Part shown: piece after piece, positions 42,477 through 50,749 of the stretch
Position numbering within the stretch: the stretch's first letter is position 1
Layout of the letters: each line of letters opens with the position of its first letter
Source: Gilvimarinus chinensis DSM 19667
GTDB lineage: Bacteria > Pseudomonadota > Gammaproteobacteria > Pseudomonadales > Cellvibrionaceae
Direction of reading: 5' to 3'
DNA: 64,000 nucleotides
Assembly (NCBI RefSeq): GCF_000377745.1
Contig: NZ_KB898706.1
Location: forward strand, 1 to 64,000
The notes under the pieces: generated by a model
Told to the model about the DNA's origin: nothing
What the model saw: the letters and a program-made list of their open reading frames with translations, nothing else
Database searches by the model: none
Translations under genes and position numbers: made by a program

Positions 42477-43374
42477 ATGAGAAGAGTAATTTAGGGAGGT
42501 CTTACGTTATTGCTGTTGGTGTCTGCCTTCTTATATTTTGCAGGCCATAAACCTGATGGGGTGGTTTCACCCGTTGATCAGAAGTCTCGGGTTTTGGTTG
42601 GGACTGATAGCATAGATAAGTCAGTACAAAATACTGGTTTAGATTCTGTCGATAAATCTGAAGTATTTTCTGAGTCAAAAAGGTACGGAGAATATACTAT
42701 TCAAGACGTGGTAGAAGTTTCACAAGACAGAGACTCTGATTTTCTGATCCATAGAGATTCTCACCCATATGTCCACTATGAAACAAATAGCCTTTATGAA
42801 CTGGCTCGTGGTGGTGACATTGTTGCTATGAAGGAGCTTAGCGTTCGTTTTACGGAAAAGGCGAACGAGATGGCAAGTGCTAAAAAATCTGGGGGGATGT
42901 CGTTTATAGAGATAGCCGAAGAAAATAAGATGATTTTGGACTCCTATTCTGAAGCGGAAAGGTTTCAAAAAATGGCGGTATACTATGGAGACAGAGAGTT
43001 TTTGCCTTTTGCTAAAGAAGCTTTTCTGGCTGAGGTTGTGTCCGATGATATGTCTCCAAAAGAAGTGTTGTTGGCGAGTCTTTCATACGATAATTTTATC
43101 GGTATTAGGGGAAGTAAGCTGGCGATGATAAGGGGGGGTTGAAAGTACAATATCCAGTTATCAGACGTTGCATGGTCCAGTAACCTTGTCTTCACAAGAA
43201 AAGAATTACATAAAGGAGCGTGCATTAAGTATTTATGATGAAATCGAGGAAAAAAGACGCAGCTTTGGTTTGGATGAATTCGACAATACGCCTCGGAACT
43301 ATGACCTTATGTCGTACCAACGTAATATTGAAGAGCATAGAAGAGAAATGGGCGATAATGCTTTTTTGGAATAA
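42477..43374 (+). pseudogene. membrane-anchored Sel1-like protein, copy A (decayed)
   Basis: ATG 42477 begins MRRVI and meets an in-frame TAG (42492-42494); the frame continues with a membrane helix LTLLLLVSAFLYFAG and then a domain that includes LYELARGGDIVAMKELSVRF. It breaks at a run of seven G (43132-43138); with six G the frame reads on as ESTISSYQTLHGPVTLSSQE to 43374. The whole protein aligns with copy B at 43452 (LLSLAEGGDVKAMKVAALKM). So copy A is a pseudogene with two lesions, although the G run could also be phase-variable or a sequencing error. Confidence 0.75.
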
Positions 43375-43451
43375 AGTGAACTAGAGATATTTCTTTCGAA
43401 ATTAAAAGCCGAACTCTATATTATTTTTATAATAATTATTCTGGAGTCTTG

Positions 43452-44273
43452 GTGCGATATGTAATTTCCTTATTAAGCCTTTTTTTGTTCTCGATTTATT
43501 GGTTTGGCGAGAATAATCAGGAGGGACTTACTCGGAACCCTCTTCAGAGTCTCAGTAATGGCCATCCCGCTGAGAAAGTTCCTCCGAAGCCTAAAAGCGG
43601 CGAGAAGACAATTGTCGAATCTAGTGCTGACTATAACGATGAATCTATGTACCAGGAAAGGAAAGAACACCTGGAAAACTATGTTATTGGGGTAAATGAT
43701 GAAGATTATAAGGTCTATGATTTGGAAACATTGCTTAGCTTAGCCGAGGGGGGTGATGTAAAGGCGATGAAAGTGGCGGCTTTGAAAATGATGGATAAGT
43801 CCGAAAAAGCTGAGTCGGCCGAGGAGTCATTAAAGTACCACGAAAGTTATCTTGAGTTGTTGGAAAGTGCAGTCGTATATGGAGACAGAGAAGTATTGGG
43901 TTTGCTGAGAACTAAATATGTTGACGGTTCTCCGTTGTTAATGGATTCAGCATCAGAAGCGGAAAAGGCGAATGCAATGATTGAAGCACTTGCTTACTAT
44001 GAGTTTCTAGGGTTGAGGGGGGATTTTGGAGGGAAATACTATGGGCAAAAGTTTTTCTTCAAAAGCTTTATGCCGGAAAAGACAAGTTTGTCGTCTATCG
44101 AAGTCCGAGGTGTTAAAAAGAGGGCAAAGGATATATACGACCATTATGAAGGCCAGCGATTGGAACTGGGATTGGGGCCGTTTGATAACAGTATCCCTGA
44201 GGCTTTTCAGGTCCACATTCAAGCTTTAAAAGCTGAATATGCGCAAGAGATGGGAGCTTTGGCCATAAAATAA
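43452..44273 (+). CDS. membrane-anchored Sel1-like protein, copy B (intact)
   Basis: A 273-residue protein. The GTG at 43452 follows GGAG at five bases and gives MRYVISLLSLFLFSIYWFG, one N-terminal membrane anchor; the rest is probably periplasmic. The linker (residues about 20-75) is polar and variable. The domain ETLLSLAEGGDVKAMKVAALKM and YLELLESAVVYGDREVLGLL resembles Sel1-type repeats, and the C-terminal part has LGLGPFDNSIPE. It is the only intact member of the duplicated locus. AT-rich composition separates it from its neighbours to the left. The function is unknown. A terminator follows. Confidence 0.7.
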   Translation: MRYVISLLSLFLFSIYWFGENNQEGLTRNPLQSLSNGHPAEKVPPKPKSGEKTIVESSADYNDESMYQERKEHLENYVIGVNDEDYKVYDLETLLSLAEGGDVKAMKVAALKMMDKSEKAESAEESLKYHESYLELLESAVVYGDREVLGLLRTKYVDGSPLLMDSASEAEKANAMIEALAYYEFLGLRGDFGGKYYGQKFFFKSFMPEKTSLSSIEVRGVKKRAKDIYDHYEGQRLELGLGPFDNSIPEAFQVHIQALKAEYAQEMGALAIK

Positions 44274-44274
44274 A

Positions 44275-44305
44275 AAATCGCTTTCCTTAAAAAGGAAAGC
44301 GATTT
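44275..44305. terminator. bidirectional terminator
   Basis: AAATCGCTTTCC (44275-44286) and GGAAAGCGATTT (44294-44305) form a perfect stem between two convergent genes. Confidence 0.85.
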
Positions 44306-44312
44306 GACACTT

Positions 44313-44471
44313 TTACTTTTTGGCGATAATCCAAACCGCGTGTATGATGCCTGGAATATAGCCACAAAGCGTCAATAAAATATTGAGCCAAAAATGTAAA
44401 CCAAAACCAACTTGTAGAAACACGCCTACTGGTGGTAGCAGGATAGAGAGTAATACGCGAATAACGTCCAT
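44313..44471 (-). CDS. Pmp3/YqaE family membrane peptide
   Basis: A 52-residue protein too short for most ORF lists. Read on the minus strand it begins MDVIRVLLSILLPPVGVF, then FGLHFWLNILLTLCGYIPG and ends IIHAVWIIAKK. This is the full Pmp3/YqaE pattern of two membrane helices with the LPPxGV and GYxPGIIHA motifs. Members affect membrane potential under salt or cold stress. AAGGAAATT precedes the ATG. It ends seven bases from the terminator shared with copy B. Confidence 0.92.
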   Translation of the reverse strand: MDVIRVLLSILLPPVGVFLQVGFGLHFWLNILLTLCGYIPGIIHAVWIIAKK

Positions 44472-44532
44472 ATAATTTCCTTTTCAGTTAATAGGGCACC
44501 GCCGAGGCGGTGCGTTAGATGATTAAATAACC

Positions 44533-45096
44533 TTAGGCCACCTGACGTTGGTGTTTGCCCTCGGCCAATTCTTCTATGACTTTTCGATTAAAGTCTTCTA
44601 AATCTTCGGGGCTCCGGCTTGTGACCAAGCCACTGTCTACCACCACAGATTGATCGTGCCAATTGCCTCCGGCGTTAATGACGTCGTCCTTGACCGTAGG
44701 GTAAGAGGTCAGATCACGGCCGTTAACAACACCTGCGCTGATAAGCACCCAGGGGGCATGGCAAATGGCCGCCACCGGCTTATGCTGTTTGAAGAAGCTG
44801 CGGGTAAATGCCAGCGCTGAATCGTTTGCTCGCAAGGTATCGGGGTTGAATAGTCCGCCTGGCAGTACCAGCATGTCGTACTCATCAGACGTCACTTCAT
44901 CCAATACTTTATCCACCGGATATTCTTTACCCCAATTCGTTTTTGCCCAAGCGGTAATTTTTCCGCTCTTAAGAGACACGATGTCAACTTCTACACCGGC
45001 GACATCCAGTGCTTCACGGGGAGATGACAATTCAGATTCCTCAAAGCCATCAGTAGCAAGAATGGCAACGCGTTTACCTTTTACTGACTTAGACAT
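44533..45096 (-). CDS. DJ-1/PfpI family protein (protease/deglycase-like)
   Basis: A 187-residue member of the class I glutamine amidotransferase-like superfamily. VAILATDGFEESELSSPREAL opens the fold; the nucleophile elbow is AAICHAPWVLISAG, with the cysteine in CHAP; and GLVTSRSPEDLEDFNRKVIEEL ends it. It matches the YhbO/PfpI group, associated with stress resistance and possibly repair of glycated proteins. The start has AGGAGG, directly after a hairpin-forming repeat at 45107-45124. Confidence 0.93.
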   Translation of the reverse strand: MSKSVKGKRVAILATDGFEESELSSPREALDVAGVEVDIVSLKSGKITAWAKTNWGKEYPVDKVLDEVTSDEYDMLVLPGGLFNPDTLRANDSALAFTRSFFKQHKPVAAICHAPWVLISAGVVNGRDLTSYPTVKDDVINAGGNWHDQSVVVDSGLVTSRSPEDLEDFNRKVIEELAEGKHQRQVA

Positions 45097-45106
45097 ATAT
45101 ACCTCC

Positions 45107-45124
45107 TAACAGTTACGACTGTTA
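45107..45124 (-). promoter_or_regulatory. inverted repeat abutting the PfpI ribosome site
   Basis: TAACAGT (45107-45113) and ACTGTTA (45118-45124) are perfect inverted repeats around four bases, with the outer end touching the AGGAGG of the PfpI-type gene. It could be a repressor site or a small 5' hairpin. Confidence 0.4.
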
Positions 45125-45265
45125 CATCACTGGGTTCATAGGTGTGTTTGCAAAGTACGGGCCGGATTGTACTGTCGATATTAAGCGGTGTTTGCGGGGG
45201 TAGTAGCGGCATTTTAGCGGTGACTTTGCAGAGCTTGCAAAGTCACCAGATAAACAATGTGAGTT

Positions 45266-45922
45266 TTACAAAATGCGTTGTTCAAGCCACAAGCGGGCAT
45301 CGTTCATAGTGTTAAATACAGCTGTTGCACGACTAAAGTCGTGGCCTAGAGAATAGTCATTTTGAACAATGATGCACTCCAGCCCACAGGCTAGTGCCGA
45401 TTTAAGCCCAGTGGGGCTGTCTTCAATGGCTATGCATTCGTTCGCTTTAAGGCCCAATTGATCCAGAGCATATTGGTAAACGTCGGGCGCGGGCTTGGCG
45501 TGTGTAACATTATCCCGACTGGCGACAATGGAAAAATAACGCTCAAAACCGTGCTGAATTAACGTCGGCTTTACTTCACTGTAGGGAGCGCCTGTGGCAA
45601 TGGCCGTTTGCAGTCCCTGAGTGACCACCCATTGCACGAGAGCTTCGGCACCTGCGATTAACGGACAGGCCTGACGGCCTAGAACCTGCTGAGTAGCGTG
45701 GTCTCGCTGCTGAAAGAGCTCATTGGGAGTCACCGGCAGTGAGTAAGCGTTGACTAGGTACTCGGCATTTTGTTGCGTGGGCACACCAGACAGAAACTCT
45801 TTGTACTCCTGCTCTGGAAAGTCCACACCATAGGTTTTTAGTAGCTCGGCCCATAGGCCGTAATGCTTGCGTTCGGAATCTACCAGGGTGCCGTCGTGGT
45901 CGAAAATAACGCCTTTAATCAT
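45266..45922 (-). CDS. HAD-superfamily phosphatase (beta-phosphoglucomutase-like)
   Basis: A 218-residue HAD hydrolase, subfamily I. Motif I is VIFDHDGTLVDS (nucleophile and acid/base aspartates near residues 8 and 10), a helical cap follows, motif II is TAIATGAPYSE and motif IV lies at IAIEDSPTGLKSALACGLE. Small sugar phosphates are the usual substrates; the specific one is unknown. It is a single-gene unit and lies next to a decayed insertion sequence. Confidence 0.92.
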   Translation of the reverse strand: MIKGVIFDHDGTLVDSERKHYGLWAELLKTYGVDFPEQEYKEFLSGVPTQQNAEYLVNAYSLPVTPNELFQQRDHATQQVLGRQACPLIAGAEALVQWVVTQGLQTAIATGAPYSEVKPTLIQHGFERYFSIVASRDNVTHAKPAPDVYQYALDQLGLKANECIAIEDSPTGLKSALACGLECIIVQNDYSLGHDFSRATAVFNTMNDARLWLEQRIL

Positions 45923-46003
45923 CGTCTAAGCCTTGTGAAAAGGCGTTAATCATAACATGGGCATAAAAAAGGGCCGCCTAGGTGACCCCCCATTGTCGCG
46001 GTT

Positions 46004-46034
46004 ACCGTAAGCTTCCTCGTCAAGTAGACAACCC
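46004..46034 (+). repeat. left terminal inverted repeat of the IS3-family element
   Basis: CCGTAAGCT and the following AAGTA and AC positions match the reverse complement of 47119-47150, with scattered mismatches. Confidence 0.65.
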
Positions 46035-46046
46035 ATAACGAGAATA

Positions 46047-46818
46047 TCAGGCTTGCTTTAAAACCTCTGCGGGCGTCAGCCCGCAGAGGCTGTCATGATC
46101 TCGTTCTTCCTTGTATTCGAGCCTCCATGCCCAGCTGATCTCTCGAATTTCATCAAGGCTTGCAAACAGCCAAGTATTAAGAACCTCGTCTCGGTCAGTT
46201 CGATTAAAGCGCTCAATGCAAGCATTCTGGTTTGGTTTACTCGGCTCAATATAATCAATTAGAACCTCGTTATCCGCACACCACTGGGTAAAAATTTCAC
46301 TCAGAAATTCAAACCCGTTATCTGTGCGCGACACATCTGGTAAACCTCGCTCGGCTTTAACCTGTTCGAAGACGCGAACCAGTCTTGCACTCGGCAGTGA
46401 AGTATCCACTTCAATCGCCAAGGTTTCACGATTAAAGTTATTCAATACATTGAAGGTTCTGAACCGTACATCGTTGTACAGTGCGCCGCTCACGAAGTCC
46501 GCTGACCAGCCTTGATTCGGGCGCTCTGGCACAAGCAAGGGTGTTGAGCTTTGAAGCTGACAGTAAACCCGGTAAACTCGCTTGTAGTTCCATCGGGGCT
46601 TCTTGCGGCGCAAGCACCTGAACAGCTTCCAGAACTCCAAGCTTGGCTTGTCTTCGCCAGATCCTGAAGAGCGTCAATGATTTTGCGGTCCCGAGCTCGC
46701 CAATCCACACAAGGCTTGTACCAGGCTGAACGAGAAAACCCCACGCAGCGGCAGGCCATTTCGAATGGATAATGCCTGCTGCTCAATCAAGTATTGTGCG
46801 GCTTCGCGCTTCTCAGGC
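46047..46818 (-). pseudogene. IS3-family transposase OrfB, frameshifted
   Basis: The C-terminal 190 residues (46047-46640) keep the integrase core: the first aspartate is in WSADFVSGAL, the second in SRTDNGFEFLS, and the glutamate in ACIERFNRTDRDEVLNTW. The N-terminal part lies in other frames (ALRPPEKREAAQYLIEQQ, then MACRCVGFSRSAWYKP), with breaks near 46765 and 46650. At least two indels prevent a full-length transposase, so the element cannot move itself. The IS407/IS51 branch of IS3 is likeliest. Confidence 0.8.
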
Positions 46819-46822
46819 GGCC

Positions 46823-47075
46823 TTAAAGCTTTTTTCCGATAAGCTGCTTCATGGCGTTGTGCTCGAGTGCCATATCCGCATACACCCGTTTGAGTCTTTC
46901 GTTCTCGGCTTCAAGCTTTTTGATTCGCTTTAGCTCAGATACGCCACGACCGCCGTATTTCAATTTCCACTGGTAGTAGCACGCCGAGCTGTGGCATACC
47001 TCCTTGACCGGTATACCAGCTTCCGCCTCGTTCAAAACAGCGATAATCTGTGTTTCAGTAACTCTGGATTATCAT
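46823..47075 (-). pseudogene. IS3-family OrfA, frameshifted near its start
   Basis: The frame encodes TETQIIAVLNEAEAGIPVKEV, the helix-turn-helix domain, then a leucine-zipper-like segment IKKLEAENERLKRVYADMALE and ends LIGKKL. An ATG at 47075 with AGAGGAGAGG upstream is out of phase by one base (extra A near 47070). OrfA normally joins OrfB by programmed frameshifting. Confidence 0.75.
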
Positions 47076-47118
47076 ATATCCTCTCCTCTTGGCTTAATTG
47101 TGCCAAATTTTTACTTTG

Positions 47119-47150
47119 GAGTGGTTTACTTAATGGGGTAGCTTACGGCA
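47119..47150 (-). repeat. right terminal inverted repeat of the IS3-family element
   Basis: Inward on the minus strand it reads TGCCGTAAGCTACCCC and matches the left end repeat imperfectly. Confidence 0.65.
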
Positions 47151-47195
47151 GGGGTACCGCCTCACTGTTACCAATTGCACTTATTATCTGAAACC

Positions 47196-47212
47196 GCGCC
47201 TTAATAGGGCGC
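47196..47212 (+). terminator. short hairpin with T tail, weak terminator
   Basis: GCGCC and GGCGC form a five-base stem followed by AATATTTTTT. The rest of 47151-47411 contains no gene and nothing else that I recognise. Confidence 0.4.
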
Positions 47213-47411
47213 AATATTTTTTGAAAAAATAATTAATAGAATCCTGAGTTAGCGAAAAGGGTGGCTCGAGGCTAGGCTGTTTCAGCAGGCATAGATTTAC
47301 AAAAGAAACTTAATGGTTTCCGTGATAATGCACTAGCTATAATTACGATCTCATACAAATCGTCAAAGAAACCTTCACCTTACGCCCTATTCTCTGGCAG
47401 TAGCATTTAAG

Positions 47412-48317
47412 TTAAGGCGACTTAGTAATGACCTCGACACGCCGATTAAACTGACTATCGCTATTAGGATCGGCCATTGCAGAACCAACACCCACGACTT
47501 TAATATCAGAAGCATCAACACCGTAACCGAGCAGTTTGCGCTTAACCGCCTCAGCGCGATTGTGCGACAACCCTACGTTATGCTCATAGGTTCCGGTACT
47601 ATCCGAGTGGCCGACGATGATTAAGTTACTATCGGTTTGATCTTTCAGTGTATCTGCCAGAGATACCAATGCAGATTCCATTTGTTCTGGAATCTCAGCA
47701 CTATTATGGCCGAAGTAAATTTGCGATCCCGCTAAAACATTGGATTGGCTATATACAGGAATAACTTGAATGTCTTCTAGGTCAAGTGTCTGACGTAGGC
47801 TTGGGTCTGAAAAAACCACATCAATAGTGGCACGTGGGCGATTGTCTAGGTTAGCCAAGTGAATAGCGATATAAGTGCCGCTTTCACCACCAAGCGGGTT
47901 ATGCGCCACTATATAGGCCTGGCTTTGAGACTCCCCATCAAGTAAGCGACTGCTCAACAATCGCCAACCTTCTACGTCACCACATTCAAGGCTTTGACAG
48001 GTATAAATTGGCGTGAACCCTTGACGGAGAAGGCGCTCGCTTACCTGTTTAAAAATGTAGCCAGCCGTAAACATCGAATTATAGTCAAATATTTGGCGAA
48101 CATGGTAACCCCCAATATCGAGAGTTTTGGTGGGATAATAACCCTCAGTATAGCCATCCGTTGGGGTATCGCGGTACGCCACTTTCCCTGTTACTAATTG
48201 ATAATTGGTGCGATACCACTCACCCTTGTTCACCGACTGAGCTCCCCACTCGGCGGTAGCAATTATTGAAGTAAATAATCCTATAAGTAATAGGCTTACA
48301 CGGATAGCATTTGTCAT
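47412..48317 (-). CDS. OmpA-family protein with DUF4892-like N-terminal domain
   Basis: A 301-residue protein with a signal peptide (residues 1-22, ending ATAEW). Residues about 30-180 resemble one DUF4892-type domain (YHVRQIFDYN, then GFTPIYTCQSLECGD with the conserved cysteine pair). Residues about 190-300 form the OmpA C-terminal domain: IYFGHNSAEIPE, IIVGHSDSTGTYEHNVGLSHNRAEAVKRKL and NRRVEVI, with the aspartate and arginine that bind peptidoglycan diaminopimelate. It is the last gene of the Tad locus, 11 bases after tadE stops, and is related to the protein at 61521. It probably anchors the pilus machine to the cell wall. Confidence 0.87.
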   Translation of the reverse strand: MTNAIRVSLLLIGLFTSIIATAEWGAQSVNKGEWYRTNYQLVTGKVAYRDTPTDGYTEGYYPTKTLDIGGYHVRQIFDYNSMFTAGYIFKQVSERLLRQGFTPIYTCQSLECGDVEGWRLLSSRLLDGESQSQAYIVAHNPLGGESGTYIAIHLANLDNRPRATIDVVFSDPSLRQTLDLEDIQVIPVYSQSNVLAGSQIYFGHNSAEIPEQMESALVSLADTLKDQTDSNLIIVGHSDSTGTYEHNVGLSHNRAEAVKRKLLGYGVDASDIKVVGVGSAMADPNSDSQFNRRVEVITKSP

Positions 48318-48328
48318 GTAAAAATCCC

Positions 48329-49084
48329 TTATTGTAAGTTTCCGCCTTCCAGCACAATATGGCTTTGCATGCGTATGGTAGACTGCGATACTAAAGCAAG
48401 ATACTCATTTCCTAGAAAATAAGCTCCAGCATTACAAACCTTTTGCTCTGAGCTAGTGTTTAGTATTCCAAAAGATCCCGAGACAACTTTTTTTATTAAG
48501 GTTTTAACAAAAGGAACCTTCATTTTATAACACCAAAAGGTTCTTATTTTCAGTAGATTAGCATCTTGAATATTAATATTAACCTGTTCGCTGTCTTTTC
48601 CAATATCGCGACTTTCAGAAGATCTAAATAGCAAGCTATCGTTAGGAATTATATCCCGTTCAACAAACTCACTCTCGTGCTGGAGACGGACTCGTCGCTT
48701 AACTTTGTAATATTCAAAAATTGCTTTAGTTGGGCTCACAATTTCAACAACACTCATTCCGGGAGCCGAATTCATTGCCTCAGCGGCACCTCTGGATTTT
48801 GCGTAAGCGATGGTCATGTTGCCCAGCGCGATCGGAGCGTTCTCAACGTTTGCCGCATTCATATACAGGGGGATCATGCCCTTAGAAAGTGCTCTACGCA
48901 TCGGCACCAAGCGGGCATGATTTAATGAGCCTGCCCGAGCGGCCTCGAAAGTCGCTGTGTTAAGCGTCACTTTCGCTCGATAAATATAGGCAAACTCAAA
49001 AATACCGCCTAGCAGAATCAAAAATAATGGCATCACGATAATAAATTCGGTGATGGCCTGACCGCTAAGGCATTTTTTCTTCAT
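48329..49084 (-). CDS. tadE: TadE-like pseudopilin
   Basis: A 251-residue protein with the TadE prepilin start: MKKKCLSGQAITEFIIVMPL, where cleavage after the glycine exposes QAITEF, followed by a hydrophobic helix (about residues 10-33) and a soluble domain containing TLNTATFEAARAGSL. TadE-type minor pilins assemble the Flp pilus. I chose the ATG at 49084 rather than the one at 49105 because it gives the prepilin leader. The gene overlaps tadD by 20 bases. The C-terminal half (about residues 150-250) is not similar to canonical TadE. Confidence 0.82.
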   Translation of the reverse strand: MKKKCLSGQAITEFIIVMPLFLILLGGIFEFAYIYRAKVTLNTATFEAARAGSLNHARLVPMRRALSKGMIPLYMNAANVENAPIALGNMTIAYAKSRGAAEAMNSAPGMSVVEIVSPTKAIFEYYKVKRRVRLQHESEFVERDIIPNDSLLFRSSESRDIGKDSEQVNINIQDANLLKIRTFWCYKMKVPFVKTLIKKVVSGSFGILNTSSEQKVCNAGAYFLGNEYLALVSQSTIRMQSHIVLEGGNLQ

Positions 49085-49520
49085 CACCGATCCCTGATGA
49101 TACATCTAAAAAATACTTTTGAAGGTTGATCAACCGAGTATAATACGGAGACGTGATGTCCACCTTCTGTTGCGCCTTTTCTAGCGTGGCGTTAGCTTGA
49201 CGAAATCGTGTTAATGCTAGGTTATACCAAGCCCGCGCTTCGTTTGGGTCATTTGTTAATATCTCGCTGTAGCTGGCGGCGGCGGCATCTAATCGGCCCT
49301 GGCGATTGTATATGTTGCCAAGTTTTAACTTCGCCTCCGTATAATCTCTGTTATGCTTAATAACCTTTAAGTACATGGTTTCAGCCTGCCCCAATCGTCC
49401 CGCCGCATACTCAGAATCGGCTTTTGCCATAAGATCAATCATCGACTCTTTAGGTTCACTTGGCTGCGTTGAACAGCCAAGTAATGAATAAATGCACACT
49501 AATATGAAAAAGTACTTCAA
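49065..49520 (-). CDS. tadD: TadD-like TPR lipoprotein
   Basis: A 151-residue lipoprotein: MKYFFILVCIYSLLGC is the type II signal with the cysteine at residue 16. The mature part holds three TPR-like helix pairs: SEYAAGRLGQAETMYLKVIK, AKLKLGNIYNRQGRLDAAAA and ARAWYNLALTRFRQANATLE. TadD-type lipoproteins help the secretin and pilus assembly. It overlaps the DUF192 gene by four bases and tadE by 20 bases, so it is translationally coupled on both sides. Confidence 0.85.
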   Translation of the reverse strand: MKYFFILVCIYSLLGCSTQPSEPKESMIDLMAKADSEYAAGRLGQAETMYLKVIKHNRDYTEAKLKLGNIYNRQGRLDAAAASYSEILTNDPNEARAWYNLALTRFRQANATLEKAQQKVDITSPYYTRLINLQKYFLDVSSGIGDEEKMP

Positions 49521-49870
49521 ATTTCCTCCAGAGTAAGCTTTTGCCCTACCTTAATACCCTTTAAAAATGTTATCCCTGATTTACATTCCAGCGTATGAAA
49601 AGCTTTCGAATCTCGATAAAAACGATAAGGACTAGCTTTAACAACTATTGATGTTACAAAAAAACGTCTATCCAAAAAAATTATATCTATAGAGCGAGTC
49701 ATAAAAAGCATATGTACGGCATTGCAGCACATAAAAAACATTCCCTCTCTGGCCTCTAGCTCAGCTCTCGCAAGTAACCCTCTAGCTCTCGAAAAAAAAC
49801 CACGAGGCATATAAACTTTATCGAATAGTACTTCGTTGTGGTGTATATAAATAATACCGTTGGGGCGCAT
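49517..49870 (-). CDS. DUF192 family protein within the Tad operon
   Basis: A 117-residue protein of the DUF192 family: FFSRARGLLARAELEAREGMFFM, then the conserved block CNAVHMLFMTRSIDIIFLDRRF and the end FLKGIKVGQKLTLEEI. Family members are small beta-barrel-like proteins found in many bacteria and, like here, sometimes in pilus or secretion operons. It has no signal peptide, so it would act in the cytoplasm. Its start follows the tadC stop with no spacer and its end overlaps tadD by four bases. Confidence 0.82.
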   Translation of the reverse strand: MRPNGIIYIHHNEVLFDKVYMPRGFFSRARGLLARAELEAREGMFFMCCNAVHMLFMTRSIDIIFLDRRFFVTSIVVKASPYRFYRDSKAFHTLECKSGITFLKGIKVGQKLTLEEI

Positions 49871-50749
49871 CTACATAACGTCCATCAATTGCGTAACAAT
49901 CGGGAAAAACAAAATGATAAAAGTTGTAGGGAAAATAAATATAACCAGGGGGCCGATTAGTTTAACCGGGGCTTGCATGGCAAGCTTTTCAGCCTTTTGG
50001 AATCGCTCGACACGGCGCTGATCAGCTTGTATTCGGAGCGTAACACCTACACTTGATCCTGATTTTTCGGCATGTGAAAGCGCTGTAACCAAATTTCCAA
50101 TCTCTCTGATTTGTAAGCGTTCAGCCATTGACCTAAGAGCATCAATTTTACCTACGCCGGCGGTAATATCTCGTAATACCTTCTTAAACTCCAGATTCAG
50201 CGGACCTTTTGGACCTTTCTGAACTGCCTGCATTAACGCCCCGTTTAAGTTCATGCCTGACTCTACCGCCATCGTAATAAAGTCCAAGTAAACAGGAAGC
50301 AGCCTGACAATATCTTTCTCAATTTTTTTTCGTCGGTCGCTCAAGTTAAGTTCCGGGAATAAAAAACCTAGCACGAAAAAGCTAAGAGGCACCGCAAAGC
50401 CTGGGCTTTCAAGCATTTTCATGCACATCCACGATAAAAACATGAACAGCAATGCTGATACGACTTTAAGACCAAAAAACTGCTCAGGAGTAATCAAATA
50501 CCCAAGGCCCGACCTCTGCAACCGAACTTTCGTCTTTTCGATATACTCTACGCCGAGGCGTTCGCCAAGGTAATGTGAGAAAAAGCTGACCGCTGGCCAG
50601 AATAGACGCATGGTGATTGGCAGCGGATCTAGAAATTCGCGATCATCCTTAGGAATCTCTTTGCGAATCGCATGTACTGCATACACACCAAGAAAAAGTG
50701 ACGACGCACATGCAAGTCCAATCAGGCTAATGATGAGGTTTTCAGACAT
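49871..50749 (-). CDS. tadC: TadC, type II/IV secretion F-family inner-membrane protein
   Basis: A 292-residue membrane protein with an N-terminal hydrophobic segment (residues 5-25), others at about 95-140, and a long C-terminal one (FIFPTTFIILFFPIVTQL). The soluble GspF-type domain lies between: LPVYLDFITMAVESGMNLNGALMQAV and ITAGVGKIDALRSMAERLQI. It makes the platform with TadB. It overlaps tadB by eight bases. Confidence 0.92.
   Translation of the reverse strand: MSENLIISLIGLACASSLFLGVYAVHAIRKEIPKDDREFLDPLPITMRLFWPAVSFFSHYLGERLGVEYIEKTKVRLQRSGLGYLITPEQFFGLKVVSALLFMFLSWMCMKMLESPGFAVPLSFFVLGFLFPELNLSDRRKKIEKDIVRLLPVYLDFITMAVESGMNLNGALMQAVQKGPKGPLNLEFKKVLRDITAGVGKIDALRSMAERLQIREIGNLVTALSHAEKSGSSVGVTLRIQADQRRVERFQKAEKLAMQAPVKLIGPLVIFIFPTTFIILFFPIVTQLMDVM

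Larger units (their letters stand above)
46003..47150 (-). mobile_element. decayed IS3-family insertion sequence
   Basis: About 1.15 kb, the normal size of an IS3-family element. Terminal repeats are recognisable: the left end reads ACCGTAAGCTTCCTCGTCAA (46004-46023) and the right end, read inward on the minus strand, TGCCGTAAGCTACCCCATTA (47150-47131), with most positions identical including CCGTAAGCT. The orfA and orfB frames lie between them and both contain frameshifts. Target duplications are not clear. Confidence 0.8.
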
